A DNA stretch of 64,000 nucleotides from Clostridioides difficile (GCA_012955965.1 JABBZI010000018.1:23185-87184), one strand, 5' to 3'; counted from the stretch's first letter, positions 26,765 to 37,098 are shown. Notes: generated by a model not told the origin, from the sequence alone. Program-made: numbers and translations.

Positions 26765-27757
26765 ATGAATGAAGATAAAATAAGAAAAATACTTGCCAAA
26801 TACGATAAGAGAAGAGATAATAACGAACTCTTATTAGAAAATAGAAAAAATGAGGTATATAATAGAATTCCCGAAATAAAATCTATAGAGGATGAGATTT
26901 CTAAAATAGGTCTTAGTTTAGCTAAAATAGTACTTTTAAACCCTAAATCTAAAGATGAGATTGTAAATAAATCTAAAGAGACTATAGAATCTTTAAAAGT
27001 AAGGAAAGAAGAACTTTTCATTAAGAACAATATACCTCTTGATTACCTCGAAATGAAGTTTCAATGTACTTATTGCAAAGACAAAGGTTTTTTACCTAAT
27101 GGGGAAAAATGCTCTTGCCTTAAACAAGAAATTGTAAATGAAGCTTATAAAATGTCTAATTTAGATAGGATTTTAAGTCAGGAAAATTTTTCGAATTTTA
27201 ACTTGAATATATTTTCTCCTAATAAAGGTTCTAATGGAGAAATATCTCCTAGAGAAAATATGCTAAATAATTTAAGTATCTGCGAAAATTTTGTTCATGA
27301 TTTCAAGAAAGATAATGATGAAAATCTATTGTTTTATGGTTCTACTGGACTTGGAAAAACATATATGTGTAATTGTATCGCAAAGGAATTGTTGGACAAA
27401 GGAAATGTTGTAATCTATCAAACTTCTTTTAGAATCTTAGATATTCTTGAAGACTATAAATTTAGAAGAGACGCAAACAATCAGATAAGTGAAGATAATT
27501 ATAAAAACTTGTTTGATTGTGATTTATTAATAATAGATGACCTTGGTACTGAACTCAATAACTCTTTTACTAGTGGAGAAATTTTCAACATTGTCAACAC
27601 AAGACTCGTTACTGGTAAAAAAATTATTATCTCAACCAACTTAACACCATCCCAAATAGGAAACACTTATACTCAAAGAACTCTTTCTAGAATTTTAGAC
27701 AAGTTTAGGATTTTAGAATTTACTGGTGATGATTTGAGATGGGAAAGATTTAAATAA
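26765..27757 (+). CDS. dnaI: DnaI-like AAA+ helicase loader
   Basis: A 330-residue ATPase. The N-terminal region (about 1-130) has a zinc-binding cluster (CTYC and CSCL) as in DnaI, which contacts the helicase; the C-terminal AAA+ module has Walker A GSTGLGKT, Walker B LLIIDDLG, and a sensor II/arginine-finger region near SRILDKF. I recall that the C. difficile protein is reported as a loader of the replicative helicase encoded some 3 kb to the right. It is operonic with the DnaD-like gene and runs head-on to the replication fork. Confidence 0.92.
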   Translation: MNEDKIRKILAKYDKRRDNNELLLENRKNEVYNRIPEIKSIEDEISKIGLSLAKIVLLNPKSKDEIVNKSKETIESLKVRKEELFIKNNIPLDYLEMKFQCTYCKDKGFLPNGEKCSCLKQEIVNEAYKMSNLDRILSQENFSNFNLNIFSPNKGSNGEISPRENMLNNLSICENFVHDFKKDNDENLLFYGSTGLGKTYMCNCIAKELLDKGNVVIYQTSFRILDILEDYKFRRDANNQISEDNYKNLFDCDLLIIDDLGTELNNSFTSGEIFNIVNTRLVTGKKIIISTNLTPSQIGNTYTQRTLSRILDKFRILEFTGDDLRWERFK

Positions 27758-28038
27758 AATAGCCCTTAAAAAACATTTTTTTATTTTTAAATAGAGAGGT
27801 AAGAACAACCTTGCTTCTCTGTTTAAAACTTATACTAAAGAAACTAATCTCTTTACCATAATCACACTTCTAAAGTATTTTTAATACATCTAATTCTTTG
27901 TATTACTTGTGATTTATCGATATTTTAAACTCAGCATATTATATAATATTATTTTAAAAAGATTCTAAATTTTAATCTTAAAATTATATCATTAAAAATA
28001 ACTTAATATTTTATTGTAATTAAATTTAATTTTTCAAT
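27758..28038. other. Gene-free stretch downstream of dnaI
   Basis: AT-rich, no open frame. An imperfect hairpin at about 27794-27821 (AGAGAGGTAAG/CTTGCTTCTCT) may act as the dnaI terminator although it lacks a following T-run. Confidence 0.35.
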
Positions 28039-28039
28039 C

Positions 28040-28064
28040 AAAAAAAGATACTTAAAAGTATCCT
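28040..28064 (-). terminator. Terminator of the tRNA cluster
   Basis: Minus-strand stem GATACTTTTAAGTATC followed by seven T residues, about 40 bases beyond the last tRNA. Confidence 0.85.
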
Positions 28065-28105
28065 GTAACATAGAAAATTATATTGATTTGAATTTGTGTA
28101 CTTTG

Positions 28106-28180
28106 TGGAGCTGGTGATAGGAATCGAACCTACAACCTGCTGATTACAAGTCAGCTGCTCTACCGTTGAGCCACACCAGC
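28106..28180 (-). tRNA. tRNA-Thr (anticodon TGT)
   Basis: Full cloverleaf with acceptor GCTGGTG/CACCAGC, anticodon loop CTTGTAA, T-loop GGTTCGATTCC and an encoded CCA end. Fourth and last gene of the cluster. Confidence 0.97.
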
Positions 28181-28212
28181 ATATAATCTAGTATTTATCT
28201 CTCATAAAAAAA

Positions 28213-28288
28213 TGGTGGGACTAACAGGGCTCGAACCTGTGACCCCCTGCTTGTAAGGCAGGTGCTCTCCCAGCTGAGCTATAGTCCC
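28213..28288 (-). tRNA. tRNA-Val (anticodon TAC)
   Basis: Acceptor GGGACTA/TAGTCCC, anticodon loop CTTACAA, standard T-loop and encoded CCA. Confidence 0.97.
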
Positions 28289-28292
28289 ATAC

Positions 28293-28367
28293 TGGTGACT
28301 CGTAGGGGAATTGAACCCCTGTTACCGCCGTGAAAGGGCGGTGTCTTAACCTCTTGACCAACGAGCC
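28293..28367 (-). tRNA. tRNA-Glu (anticodon TTC)
   Basis: Acceptor GGCTCGT/ACGAGTC (one G-U pair), anticodon loop CTTTCAC, encoded CCA. Only four bases separate it from tRNA-Val. Confidence 0.97.
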
Positions 28368-28371
28368 ATTT

Positions 28372-28447
28372 TGGTGATCTATCCGCGACTCGAACGCGGG
28401 ACACCCTGATTAAAAGTCAGGTGCTCTACCGACTGAGCTAATAGACC
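28372..28447 (-). tRNA. tRNA-Lys (anticodon TTT)
   Basis: Acceptor GGTCTAT/ATAGATC, anticodon loop CTTTTAA, encoded CCA. First gene of the four-tRNA transcript. Confidence 0.97.
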
Positions 28448-28492
28448 ATATTTTTTCGACTTTTTTCGTCGTTTCTTTCACTCACAAGTTAT

Positions 28493-28521
28493 ATTATAAC
28501 TGCTGTACACTTTCTAGTCAA
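28493..28521 (-). promoter_or_regulatory. Promoter of the tRNA cluster
   Basis: Minus strand: -35 TTGACT (28516-28521), 17-base spacer, -10 TATAAT (28493-28498), about 45 bases before tRNA-Lys. A near-consensus sigma-A promoter. Confidence 0.88.
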
Positions 28522-28690
28522 TAGTTTTTTTATTTTTTTTAGCATATATTTAAAATACTCTTAAACTACTTATTTTCAACAAGTATTTTAAATAAAATAT
28601 GTAATTAGAATACAGAAATTCAGCTTTAATTACACATAGAATATACATAAATAATCTTAACTGAATAAAAATTTAATACAAATCTAACAC

Positions 28691-28738
28691 AAAAGAGTAT
28701 CTCTGATAACTATAATCATTATCTTGAGATACTCTTTC
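28691..28738 (-). terminator. Terminator of purA
   Basis: Stem AAAGAGTATCTC/GAGATACTCTTT with an inner TGATAA/TTATC pairing, 36 bases past the purA stop. The sequence between this hairpin and the tRNA promoter shows nothing else. Confidence 0.8.
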
Positions 28739-28773
28739 CTTATTATTCACAATTTAAATTATTTAATAAAATA

Positions 28774-30081
<1,308 letters not shown>

Positions 30082-30144
30082 TTATATACTATCGAACGCT
30101 TCACTTATTTATTCTATCAAATATTCGTATTTTTTTCAACTTTT

Positions 30145-30453
30145 TTAGCATTCTCCAATATTTAACAGATATTTTTCTATTTTTGAAAATTCATCTTTCT
30201 CTATGATTTCTTTTTCATAGTTTATAACTTTTTCCATAAATTTATCCACATCTAAAAGTTTTTCTAATCTACATATGTTAATTATATTTCCAAAGTTTGT
30301 GTTAGTCATATTTATATAATATTGACTATCCACGATACTAGCATAAACCACAATTGATTCTTTTAGATTATTATCAATTACTCTAAATAAGTTTATTTCA
30401 TCAAGTACTTTAATTATATTGGGATATATACACTTTAAGCTTATTTTTTCCAT
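30145..30453 (-). CDS. Hypothetical 102-residue protein between purA and the helicase gene
   Basis: A small acidic soluble protein (MEKISLKCIYPNIIKVLDEIN...) with no family I recognise. The ATG has a perfect AGGAGG site seven bases upstream, so it is expressed; an upstream GTG-type extension (MLIIRRNN) has no such site and is discarded. It sits between the helicase gene and purA on the same strand, but a hairpin and DnaA-box-like motifs separate it from the helicase gene. Confidence 0.7.
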   Translation of the reverse strand: MEKISLKCIYPNIIKVLDEINLFRVIDNNLKESIVVYASIVDSQYYINMTNTNFGNIINICRLEKLLDVDKFMEKVINYEKEIIEKDEFSKIEKYLLNIGEC

Positions 30454-30486
30454 ATTATTCCTCCTAATAATTAACATTTATACACA

Positions 30487-30515
30487 GATAAAGCAAGCCA
30501 AAAGCTTGCTTTATC
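30487..30515. terminator. Hairpin downstream of the helicase gene
   Basis: Perfect 12-bp stem GATAAAGCAAGC/GCTTGCTTTATC with a five-base loop. No T-run follows on either strand, so it may be a weak terminator or a processing hairpin. Confidence 0.5.
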
Positions 30516-30528
30516 TACTTATTCACAC

Positions 30529-30649
30529 TTATCAACAGGCTATCTGTGGATACTGTGGATACTTTTTCAGCTATATTTCAATGTTTAGACATATTTAGTG
30601 ACATGTATCCACATTTTTCCTGTAGAAAGAAAGGATGTTCTGTGGATAT
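30529..30649. promoter_or_regulatory. Cluster of DnaA-box-like motifs next to the helicase gene
   Basis: Five 9-mers with at most one mismatch to TTATCCACA: TTATCAACA (30529, plus), two tandem copies of TGTGGATAC (30545-30553 and 30554-30562, minus), GTATCCACA (30605, plus) and TGTGGATAT (30641, minus). They occupy the 205-base gap between the helicase stop codon and the 102-residue gene. Confidence 0.55.
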
Positions 30650-30657
30650 TCGGTAGA

Positions 30658-31986
30658 TTATAGGTCTCTTAACTTATCCCCAAATCGTTGAACTTCACCA
30701 AGCCAAACTAGTTCTACAGAACCAGTTTCACCATGTCTGTTTTTTGCTATTATTACTTCTCCTATATTTTTACTCTCAGAATCAGCATGATAATATTCAT
30801 CCCTATATAAAAACATGACTATATCCGCATCCTGCTCTATTGCTCCAGACTCTCTTAAGTCAGATAACATAGGTCTATGGTCTGCTCTTTGCTCTGGTGC
30901 ACGTGATAACTGAGATAATGCCACAACAGGACAGTTCAATTCTTTTGCTAATATCTTTAGTGACCTTGATATTTTAGATATCTCTTGTTGCCTACTTTCA
31001 TTATTACCTTCACCTTCCATAAGTTGAAGATAATCAATAAGCACTAAATCAAGACCTTTTTCTATTTTTAACTTCCTACACTTTGACCTTAATTCTGATA
31101 TTTTTATACCAGGAGTATCATCTATGTGTATTTTGGCATCTGATAATACTGCCATAGCATCTATAATTCTAGGCCAGTCATTATCATTAAGTGTCCCAGT
31201 TTTTATCTTTTTTAATTCTACACTGGACTGTGAAGATAACATACGTTGAACTAATTGTTCTTTAGACATCTCTAGGCTAAATACAGCTACAGAAGCATCA
31301 CCTTTTAAGGCTGCATTTTGTACAAGGTTTAAAGAAAAAGCAGTTTTACCCATTGCTGGTCTAGCTGCAATTAATATTAAATCAGTCCTTTGAAGACCAT
31401 TTATTTTCTTATTTAAATCTTTAAAACCAGTAGTTATACCAGTTACATCACTCTTATTAGTGTATAGTTTCTCTATCATATCATAGGCATCCATCAAAAC
31501 TAAGTTTATAGATTTAAAATCATCACTAGTTTTCTCCTGTGATATATCAAATATGCTCTTTTCAGCTTGTTCTAAAACATCTTCAATTTTAGTTGCTCCA
31601 CTATACCCTAAATTTATTATTTCATTAGAAGCTTTTATAAGCTTTCTAAGCACAGACTTCTCTTTTACTATGTCAGCATAGTATTTTACGTTTGAAGTCG
31701 TAGGTACTATAGTAGAAAGACTTGTAATATAACTGATTCCTCCAATATCATTAAGATGCCCTTGTTTTCTTAGTTCTTCTGTCAGTGTTATCAAGTCTAT
31801 AGGCTCACCTTTATTACTTAAAGTTATCATACATTCATATATTATTTTGTGAGCCTCTTTATAGAAATCATCAGGCTTTATAGTTTCTGTAACTGTTATT
31901 ATAGCATCTTTATCTAGAAGTATAGAGCCCAGTATTGATTGTTCTGATTCTACACTATGAGGAGGAATTCTCGTCATATCTTCCAT
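30658..31986 (-). CDS. dnaB: Replicative DNA helicase (DnaB; DnaC in Bacillus naming)
   Basis: A 442-residue hexameric 5'-3' helicase. N-terminal domain about 1-110 (PHSVESEQSILGSIL), linker, RecA-like ATPase domain with Walker A ARPAMGKTAF, Walker B LVLIDYLQLM, and the ESRQQEISKISRSLK and SQLSRAPEQR motifs. The frame opens at a GTG within the AGAGGTG site; ATG at 31986 is used. It follows rplI by 18 bases and is probably transcribed with gdpP and rplI. Its loader is the DnaI-like protein encoded about 3 kb to the left. Confidence 0.97.
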   Translation of the reverse strand: MEDMTRIPPHSVESEQSILGSILLDKDAIITVTETIKPDDFYKEAHKIIYECMITLSNKGEPIDLITLTEELRKQGHLNDIGGISYITSLSTIVPTTSNVKYYADIVKEKSVLRKLIKASNEIINLGYSGATKIEDVLEQAEKSIFDISQEKTSDDFKSINLVLMDAYDMIEKLYTNKSDVTGITTGFKDLNKKINGLQRTDLILIAARPAMGKTAFSLNLVQNAALKGDASVAVFSLEMSKEQLVQRMLSSQSSVELKKIKTGTLNDNDWPRIIDAMAVLSDAKIHIDDTPGIKISELRSKCRKLKIEKGLDLVLIDYLQLMEGEGNNESRQQEISKISRSLKILAKELNCPVVALSQLSRAPEQRADHRPMLSDLRESGAIEQDADIVMFLYRDEYYHADSESKNIGEVIIAKNRHGETGSVELVWLGEVQRFGDKLRDL

Positions 31987-32004
31987 CTTTATCACCTCTA
32001 GTTA

Positions 32005-32454
32005 TTACTGTTTTTCTTTTACATCTACTCTTATTTTAGTAGTTACTTTTTGATGTATTTTTATTTCTACAAATGTTGAACCTAAAGTTCTTATTGGTTC
32101 ATCTAATAATATTTTTCTTTTATCTACATCTATATCTTTTTGTTTCTTTAATTGCTCAGCAATCTCTTTAGCAGTTATTGAACCAAAAAGTCTTCCACCT
32201 TCTCCTGCTTTTGAATATATTTCTATATTGATTTCTTCCATTTGTTTCCCTAATAAAACAGCTTCTTCATATTCTTTTTTCGCTTTTATCTCTTTAGACT
32301 TATTCTTTTCATTTAACTCTTTTATTGCTACATTATCTGCTTGTACAGCCATCTTTTTAGGAAATAAGAAATTTCTTGCATAGCCATCACTTACTTCTTT
32401 CATTTCCCCTTTTTTACCAGTTCCTTTTACATCTTTTAATAATATAACTTTCAT
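32005..32454 (-). CDS. rplI: 50S ribosomal protein L9
   Basis: 149 residues, with the invariant [18 protein letters not shown]-terminus, [13 protein letters not shown] rRNA-binding segment, long central helix and C-terminal domain ([16 protein letters not shown]). Its ATG touches the gdpP stop codon, suggesting coupled translation, the arrangement found across Firmicutes. Confidence 0.97.
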   Translation of the reverse strand: MKVILLKDVKGTGKKGEMKEVSDGYARNFLFPKKMAVQADNVAIKELNEKNKSKEIKAKKEYEEAVLLGKQMEEINIEIYSKAGEGGRLFGSITAKEIAEQLKKQKDIDVDKRKILLDEPIRTLGSTFVEIKIHQKVTTKIRVDVKEKQ

Positions 32455-34449
32455 CTATTCTTCCTCCTCTAAATACTCCTCTATTATTTTATTTACCATC
32501 TTATAAGCTTCTTTTAGAGAAACATCCTTTAACTGTGCTCCAGCTATATCTATATGCCCCCCGCCTCCTAATTTCTCCATAAGTACATGTACATTTATTT
32601 GTCCTAAAGACCTTGCACTTATAAATATAGTATCATCTTTCTCACCTAATACAAAGGAAGCTTCTACTTCTTTTATGTTTAATAACTCATCAGCAGTTTG
32701 AGCTATTATAACATTTATACTATCTATTTCTGTACTTGAATAAGCTAAGCATATTCTATTATTAATTATTTTAGTACTTTGAATTATTTCAGCTTTTATT
32801 ATGAAATCTTTTACATCAGAATTGAAGAATTTTTTGACTTCAATAGTATCTGCTCCAACTTTTCTAAGATAAGAAGCAGCTTCAAAAGTCCTAACACCTG
32901 TTTTAAATGCAAAGTTTTTAGTGTCTAAACTTATTCCTGCTAAAAGTCCTTCAGCTGTGAGTTTATTTATTGTTACATCTTCATCCATATACTGAACTAA
33001 TTCTGTAACCATTTCACATGTTGAAGATACATATATCTCATGGAATAAAAGTACTGCATCATTTATGAACTCTACACCTCTTCTATGATGGTCTATTACA
33101 ACTATCTTCTCTGATAACTTTAATAGCTCTTCACATTCCGTATAATTAGGCCTATGAGTATCAACTACTACAACTAATGTGTTTTTAGTACAGTTGTCAA
33201 TAGCATCTTCCTTCCCAATGAACAGTTTCTTATAATAATTATTTTCATTTATTTTATTTATAAATATTTCTATAGATTCATTTACAGATTGTAAAACTAT
33301 GTTTGCTGTTTTGTTACAGGATTTACATATATCATAAACTCCAACTGCGGCTCCCATAGCGTCCATATCTGGATATTTATGTCCCATTATATAAACTTGG
33401 TCACTTTGCTGTATAACCTCTCTTAAAGCATGACCTATCAATCTGGACTTTACTTTGGTCTTCTTTTCTACAGCTTTAGATTTTCCTCCATAAAATACAA
33501 ATTTATCTTTTGTTTTTACAACAGCTTGGTCACCGCCTCTACCAAGTGCTAAATCAAGTGCACCTGTAGCGAGTTTTAGGTTCTCATTTAATGTATCTCC
33601 ATCTATACCAATTCCTATACTTATAGTAACAGGAAGATTATTTCCATAATCAATATGTCTTATTGTATCTAAAATAGAAAACTTCTCAGTTTCTAATTTT
33701 TTTAACTCTTTTTTATGCATTACCAAGAAGAATTTATCTTTTGAAGTTCTTCTTAATGCGCCATTTGAGTTTAATTCTAAAGCAGAAAGTATTTTTTCTA
33801 CTTCAACGTTAATTAAGGCTCTCTTGTCTTCTGCTGCACTTTTTAATACTTCATCATATCCATCTACTTGAATTAGCATCATTGCATTTTTTTCATCATC
33901 ATAATCTTGTTTTACTTTTAAATATTCTGTCTTGTCTATCCAGTATAATATCATCAAATATTTAGGATTCTTTTCTTGATCATTTTTTATAACATTATAA
34001 ATTATTGTATATTCTTTTTCTTTGTAGTTTATTTCTGTGTACATCTCTTTATTTTCATTTAATACTTTTCTTAAATTAAGATTTTTAACTATCTCTTCTA
34101 TATTTTTATCAAGTAAATCTTTTTGATCAATCATATCATAGAACTTCCCATTATACCACGATATATTTCCATCAAATTCTAAGATACACAGTGGTATTGG
34201 AAGATTTATTATGGCTTTCTTGGTTGTTTCATCTATGTCTAAAGATAAGTTTTGAATATACTCTGTCCATTCATGACGTCTAATATTAGTTGTTCTCCAA
34301 TTGTGAAAAACCATATATACAAAAATACAGAAAAATAAACACCCTACATACAAGTTGTAATAAAGCAAAATTATACTAGAAATACCAATAACAATTATAT
34401 ATAAATTTATTTCTGGCATATTTAATTTAAAGGTTTGTTTATTACTCAT
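32455..34449 (-). CDS. gdpP: Cyclic-di-AMP phosphodiesterase GdpP
   Basis: A 664-residue membrane protein. Two N-terminal transmembrane helices (about 12-50), a PAS-like domain (about 75-150), a degenerate GGDEF domain (about 170-305; canonical GGDEF not seen), then DHH (GHKYPDMDAMG near 360; DHHRRG near 455) and DHHA1 domains (KLGGGGHIDIAGAQL near 625). The manganese-binding DHH residues are present, so it should hydrolyse c-di-AMP to pApA. Co-transcribed with DUF2232 gene and rplI, as in other Firmicutes. Confidence 0.95.
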   Translation of the reverse strand: MSNKQTFKLNMPEINLYIIVIGISSIILLYYNLYVGCLFFCIFVYMVFHNWRTTNIRRHEWTEYIQNLSLDIDETTKKAIINLPIPLCILEFDGNISWYNGKFYDMIDQKDLLDKNIEEIVKNLNLRKVLNENKEMYTEINYKEKEYTIIYNVIKNDQEKNPKYLMILYWIDKTEYLKVKQDYDDEKNAMMLIQVDGYDEVLKSAAEDKRALINVEVEKILSALELNSNGALRRTSKDKFFLVMHKKELKKLETEKFSILDTIRHIDYGNNLPVTISIGIGIDGDTLNENLKLATGALDLALGRGGDQAVVKTKDKFVFYGGKSKAVEKKTKVKSRLIGHALREVIQQSDQVYIMGHKYPDMDAMGAAVGVYDICKSCNKTANIVLQSVNESIEIFINKINENNYYKKLFIGKEDAIDNCTKNTLVVVVDTHRPNYTECEELLKLSEKIVVIDHHRRGVEFINDAVLLFHEIYVSSTCEMVTELVQYMDEDVTINKLTAEGLLAGISLDTKNFAFKTGVRTFEAASYLRKVGADTIEVKKFFNSDVKDFIIKAEIIQSTKIINNRICLAYSSTEIDSINVIIAQTADELLNIKEVEASFVLGEKDDTIFISARSLGQINVHVLMEKLGGGGHIDIAGAQLKDVSLKEAYKMVNKIIEEYLEEEE

Positions 34450-34459
34450 TTCTATCCTC

Positions 34460-35416
34460 CTAAGTGGATTTATAACTTCTCACCTTTCTAAAGTCAATTA
34501 TACTATCTACCATACCAACAAAAGATATTCCCATAAATCCAAATAAACATAAAATTATCCCTGAAAGAAACATAATTTTATTTGGTCCTTGTCTTATCCA
34601 TTTCTTTAAAAAATAAATACAAACTGCTATACCTTGAATTACAAACATTAAATTAAAAACTAGCTGTAAATTAGTCATTATTAATTCTGTATATAGTTTT
34701 GAACCAATAATTTGAATAAATAAGACTAACAAATAAAGTAAGAAAGTTGTGAGTATAGCATTTCCTGGTAAATAAAAATCTGCAAATTTAGGAAATCTTA
34801 TATTCATCTTTGTAATTCTTTTTATAAAAAATACACTTAAATAATACGTTACAAATGCTGATAATAGCCCTTGTAAAAATAGCATCATTGGTAACATGTT
34901 TGTAAAATAACTTACAATTTCATCTGGCTTCATTTTATCAAATATTTTAAGCTCAGTTGCCGAAAAACTATTTTTTTGAATATTTACAATTTCTGCTATC
35001 ATCTTAGAAACTTCATCTAACATATTTACATTTAAAAATGTCTTTAATACAAAGAAATATACAAGCATTGAAAGTACAAATATTATTGTTCCACCATATA
35101 TTGGTTCAAATTTATTACTATCTTCTTGTTCAAAACTTCTCTTTAACATCTTTCCTATTGCTATACCTGGTAAAGAATACATTATACATATATTTAATGC
35201 ATAAGAAATGTCTGCAAATAGCACTAGTACGCAAAATGTAATCAAAATAGATATAAGAGAATACTTTTTATCAGTAATGGCACCTATAATTACATATGGA
35301 ACAGCTGCTAATATACTAAACATTCCTAGCATTGGAATATAGGCTATTACTAAAGCGATTATTACAGCTAAAACTATTATAGACATTGCTTTAGATAGTC
35401 TAATTTTATTATTCAA
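34460..35416 (-). CDS. DUF2232 (YybS-like) membrane protein
   Basis: A 318-residue polytopic membrane protein with about eight transmembrane spans, matching the DUF2232/YybS family always found next to gdpP-rplI in Firmicutes. The fold recalls ECF-transporter S components; the substrate is unknown. TTG start after AGGGAG. It ends 10 bases before gdpP. Confidence 0.85.
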   Translation of the reverse strand: MNNKIRLSKAMSIIVLAVIIALVIAYIPMLGMFSILAAVPYVIIGAITDKKYSLISILITFCVLVLFADISYALNICIMYSLPGIAIGKMLKRSFEQEDSNKFEPIYGGTIIFVLSMLVYFFVLKTFLNVNMLDEVSKMIAEIVNIQKNSFSATELKIFDKMKPDEIVSYFTNMLPMMLFLQGLLSAFVTYYLSVFFIKRITKMNIRFPKFADFYLPGNAILTTFLLYLLVLFIQIIGSKLYTELIMTNLQLVFNLMFVIQGIAVCIYFLKKWIRQGPNKIMFLSGIILCLFGFMGISFVGMVDSIIDFRKVRSYKST

Positions 35417-35423
35417 TTTAATA

Positions 35424-35744
35424 TCACTCCCTATTATCCATATGTTTTTTTAAATTAGATAAATCTCCATACCATCTTTCAACACTATGGTCTTCATCTA
35501 TACCAATTTTTATTTTTTCTTTGACTTTATAATCCACATCTCTAAAACTAATCCCTAATCTCTTTGCTAAGAGATATGTTATCATTATTATATTTGCTAG
35601 AGTATCTTGAATTGCTTCATCCAAAGGTTTTACCCCTTTAAATAATAAGTTAAACAAATCACTTACACTCATTAATATTTCTGTTTTCATCCATTCTATT
35701 ATCTTTATGTTTCTCGTTATCTCAGAACCTTTATCTATTTTCAC
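35424..35744 (-). CDS. MazG-like family protein
   Basis: A 106-residue all-alpha protein related to MazG nucleotide pyrophosphohydrolases (SVSDLFNLLFKG...EAIQDTLANIIMITYLLAKRLGI). The EExxE metal-binding set of active MazG enzymes is not evident in full, so activity is uncertain. GTG start with GGAGGG upstream. Located at the head of the DUF2232-gdpP-rplI-dnaB unit, after the rpsR terminators. Confidence 0.75.
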   Translation of the reverse strand: MKIDKGSEITRNIKIIEWMKTEILMSVSDLFNLLFKGVKPLDEAIQDTLANIIMITYLLAKRLGISFRDVDYKVKEKIKIGIDEDHSVERWYGDLSNLKKHMDNRE

Positions 35745-35808
35745 GTTTACAACCCTCCTTAATATATAATATTATATCATAAATAATAATATATTTAAGT
35801 ATATAAAC

Positions 35809-35831
35809 AAAAAAACGAGCTTTATAGCTCG
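35809..35831 (-). terminator. Second of two tandem terminators after rpsR
   Basis: Minus strand CGAGC-TATAAA-GCTCG followed by seven T residues. Confidence 0.85.
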
Positions 35832-35858
35832 CCTCATTTAGATATATAAATACCTATA

Positions 35859-35889
35859 ATAAAAAATGAGCACAAGGCTCATTTTTTTA
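35859..35889 (-). terminator. First of two tandem terminators after rpsR
   Basis: Minus strand AATGAGC-CTTGT-GCTCATT then TTTTATT; the left arm overlaps the rpsR stop codon. Confidence 0.85.
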
Positions 35890-36114
35890 GTCTAATGTAT
35901 ATGGTAAAAGTGCTATATTTCTCGCTCTTTTTATAGCAACTGTTAATTCTCTTTGATGCTTAGCACAAGTTCCAGATATTCTTCTTGGTAATATCTTTCC
36001 TCTTTCAGTTATATACTTTTGTAATCTCTGAGTACTTTTGTAATCTATTTTAGCGTTTTTGTCAGCACAGAATTGACAAACTCTTTTTTTCTTACGTCTT
36101 TTTTTATTCATCAT
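35887..36114 (-). CDS. rpsR: 30S ribosomal protein S18
   Basis: 75 residues with the conserved CQFC...[36 protein letters not shown] core, which binds S6 and 16S rRNA. Of two adjacent ATG codons the first is slightly better spaced from AGGAGGG. Last gene of rpsF-ssb-rpsR, 18 bases after ssb, with two terminators behind it. Confidence 0.97.
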   Translation of the reverse strand: MMNKKRRKKKRVCQFCADKNAKIDYKSTQRLQKYITERGKILPRRISGTCAKHQRELTVAIKRARNIALLPYTLD

Positions 36115-36132
36115 GACTTTTTTCCCTCCTTT

Positions 36133-36567
36133 TTAAAATGGTATATCGTCATCATCTATAGCTTGGAAACCTTGTGGGTCTAGACCTTGAGGTTCAAAGC
36201 TTGGCTCAAAAGCTGGAGCACTTTCTCTATATGAATTTTCCGATTTATTCTTACTATCCAAAGCTTGTACTGATCTAGTACTTACTTTTGTGAAAGTTCT
36301 CTTTTCACCTGATTGTGTCTGATAATTGTCTACTCTTATAGATCCTTGCAATGCAACTAATCTACCTTTAGTTATGTAGTTAGCACAAAATTCAGCAGAT
36401 TTACCCATTACTTCAACAGGTATAAAATCAGTTTCTTTAGATCCATCTTTTTTTACATAGTCTCTATCAATGGCTATTGTAAAGGATGCCACTGGTGTTC
36501 CTGTACCTGGGATGTATCTTAATTCAGGGTCTTTAGTTAATCTTCCCACTAATACAACTTGATTCAT
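36133..36567 (-). CDS. ssb: Single-stranded DNA-binding protein
   Basis: 144 residues: an OB-fold (MNQVVLVGRLTKDPELRY to about 105) and a flexible tail ending in the acidic DDDDIPF tip that recruits partner proteins. Typical place between rpsF and rpsR. Binds single-stranded DNA as a tetramer during replication and repair. Confidence 0.97.
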   Translation of the reverse strand: MNQVVLVGRLTKDPELRYIPGTGTPVASFTIAIDRDYVKKDGSKETDFIPVEVMGKSAEFCANYITKGRLVALQGSIRVDNYQTQSGEKRTFTKVSTRSVQALDSKNKSENSYRESAPAFEPSFEPQGLDPQGFQAIDDDDIPF

Positions 36568-36603
36568 AAAAACACCACCTATTTTTTATAATAAAACCAG
36601 TTA

Positions 36604-36882
36604 TTAAGCAACAACTATCATGTGTCTTATTACGTTTTCATTTATCTTTAAGTTTCTGTCTATCTCTTTAGGAACGTCTACTGCTGATTTAAAGTTAACT
36701 AATACGTAAAAACCTTCTGTAAACTTAGCTATTGGATAAGCTAATTTTTTAGTTCCCCAAGTATCAACTTTAACTATTTCTCCGTCAGTTGCAACAACTT
36801 CCTTAACTTTGTTTAGTATAGCCTCTCTTACTTCTTCATCAGAGTTTGGCTTTACCACATAAACTAATTCATAATTTCTCAC
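36604..36882 (-). CDS. rpsF: 30S ribosomal protein S6
   Basis: 92 residues, matching S6 (MRNYELVYVVKPNSDEE ... WGTKKLAYPI ... FYVLVNFKS). GTG start preceded by an excellent AAAGGGAGGTG. First gene of the rpsF-ssb-rpsR operon; two leader hairpins precede it. Confidence 0.97.
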   Translation of the reverse strand: MRNYELVYVVKPNSDEEVREAILNKVKEVVATDGEIVKVDTWGTKKLAYPIAKFTEGFYVLVNFKSAVDVPKEIDRNLKINENVIRHMIVVA

Positions 36883-36910
36883 TATAATTCACCTCCCTTT
36901 GGACTTAACG

Positions 36911-36952
36911 GCTCTACACTCTTAGAGCAGAGAAATGAGACTAAAATCTCAT
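36911..36952 (-). promoter_or_regulatory. rpsF leader hairpins
   Basis: Two perfect 6-bp stems in the 5' untranslated region: TAGAGC pairs GCTCTA (36911-36928) and ATGAGA pairs TCTCAT (36935-36952). The first is followed on the mRNA by CCG, as in the known S6:S18-binding rpsF leader motif, but I cannot verify the full consensus. Confidence 0.45.
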
Positions 36953-37037
36953 ACCTACACATTTTATCATTTATTCTCATTTATGTCAATTTAAATTTTG
37001 GACAAAGTTCAATATAAGGCAAATTATATATTCTTAA

Positions 37038-37066
37038 ATTAACAAGGGATGGCAATAGCCATCCCC
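37038..37066 (-). terminator. Terminator of the aminotransferase gene
   Basis: Minus strand GGGATGGC-TATT-GCCATCCC followed by TTGTTAATTT, about 35 bases past the stop codon. Confidence 0.85.
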
Positions 37067-37098
37067 TATAATATATCTATATAAGTTATTATTTTTAA

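Noticed and set aside
28106..28447. tRNA cluster as an integration site for a mobile element
   Set aside because: No integrase or direct repeat of a tRNA 3' end is visible on either side.
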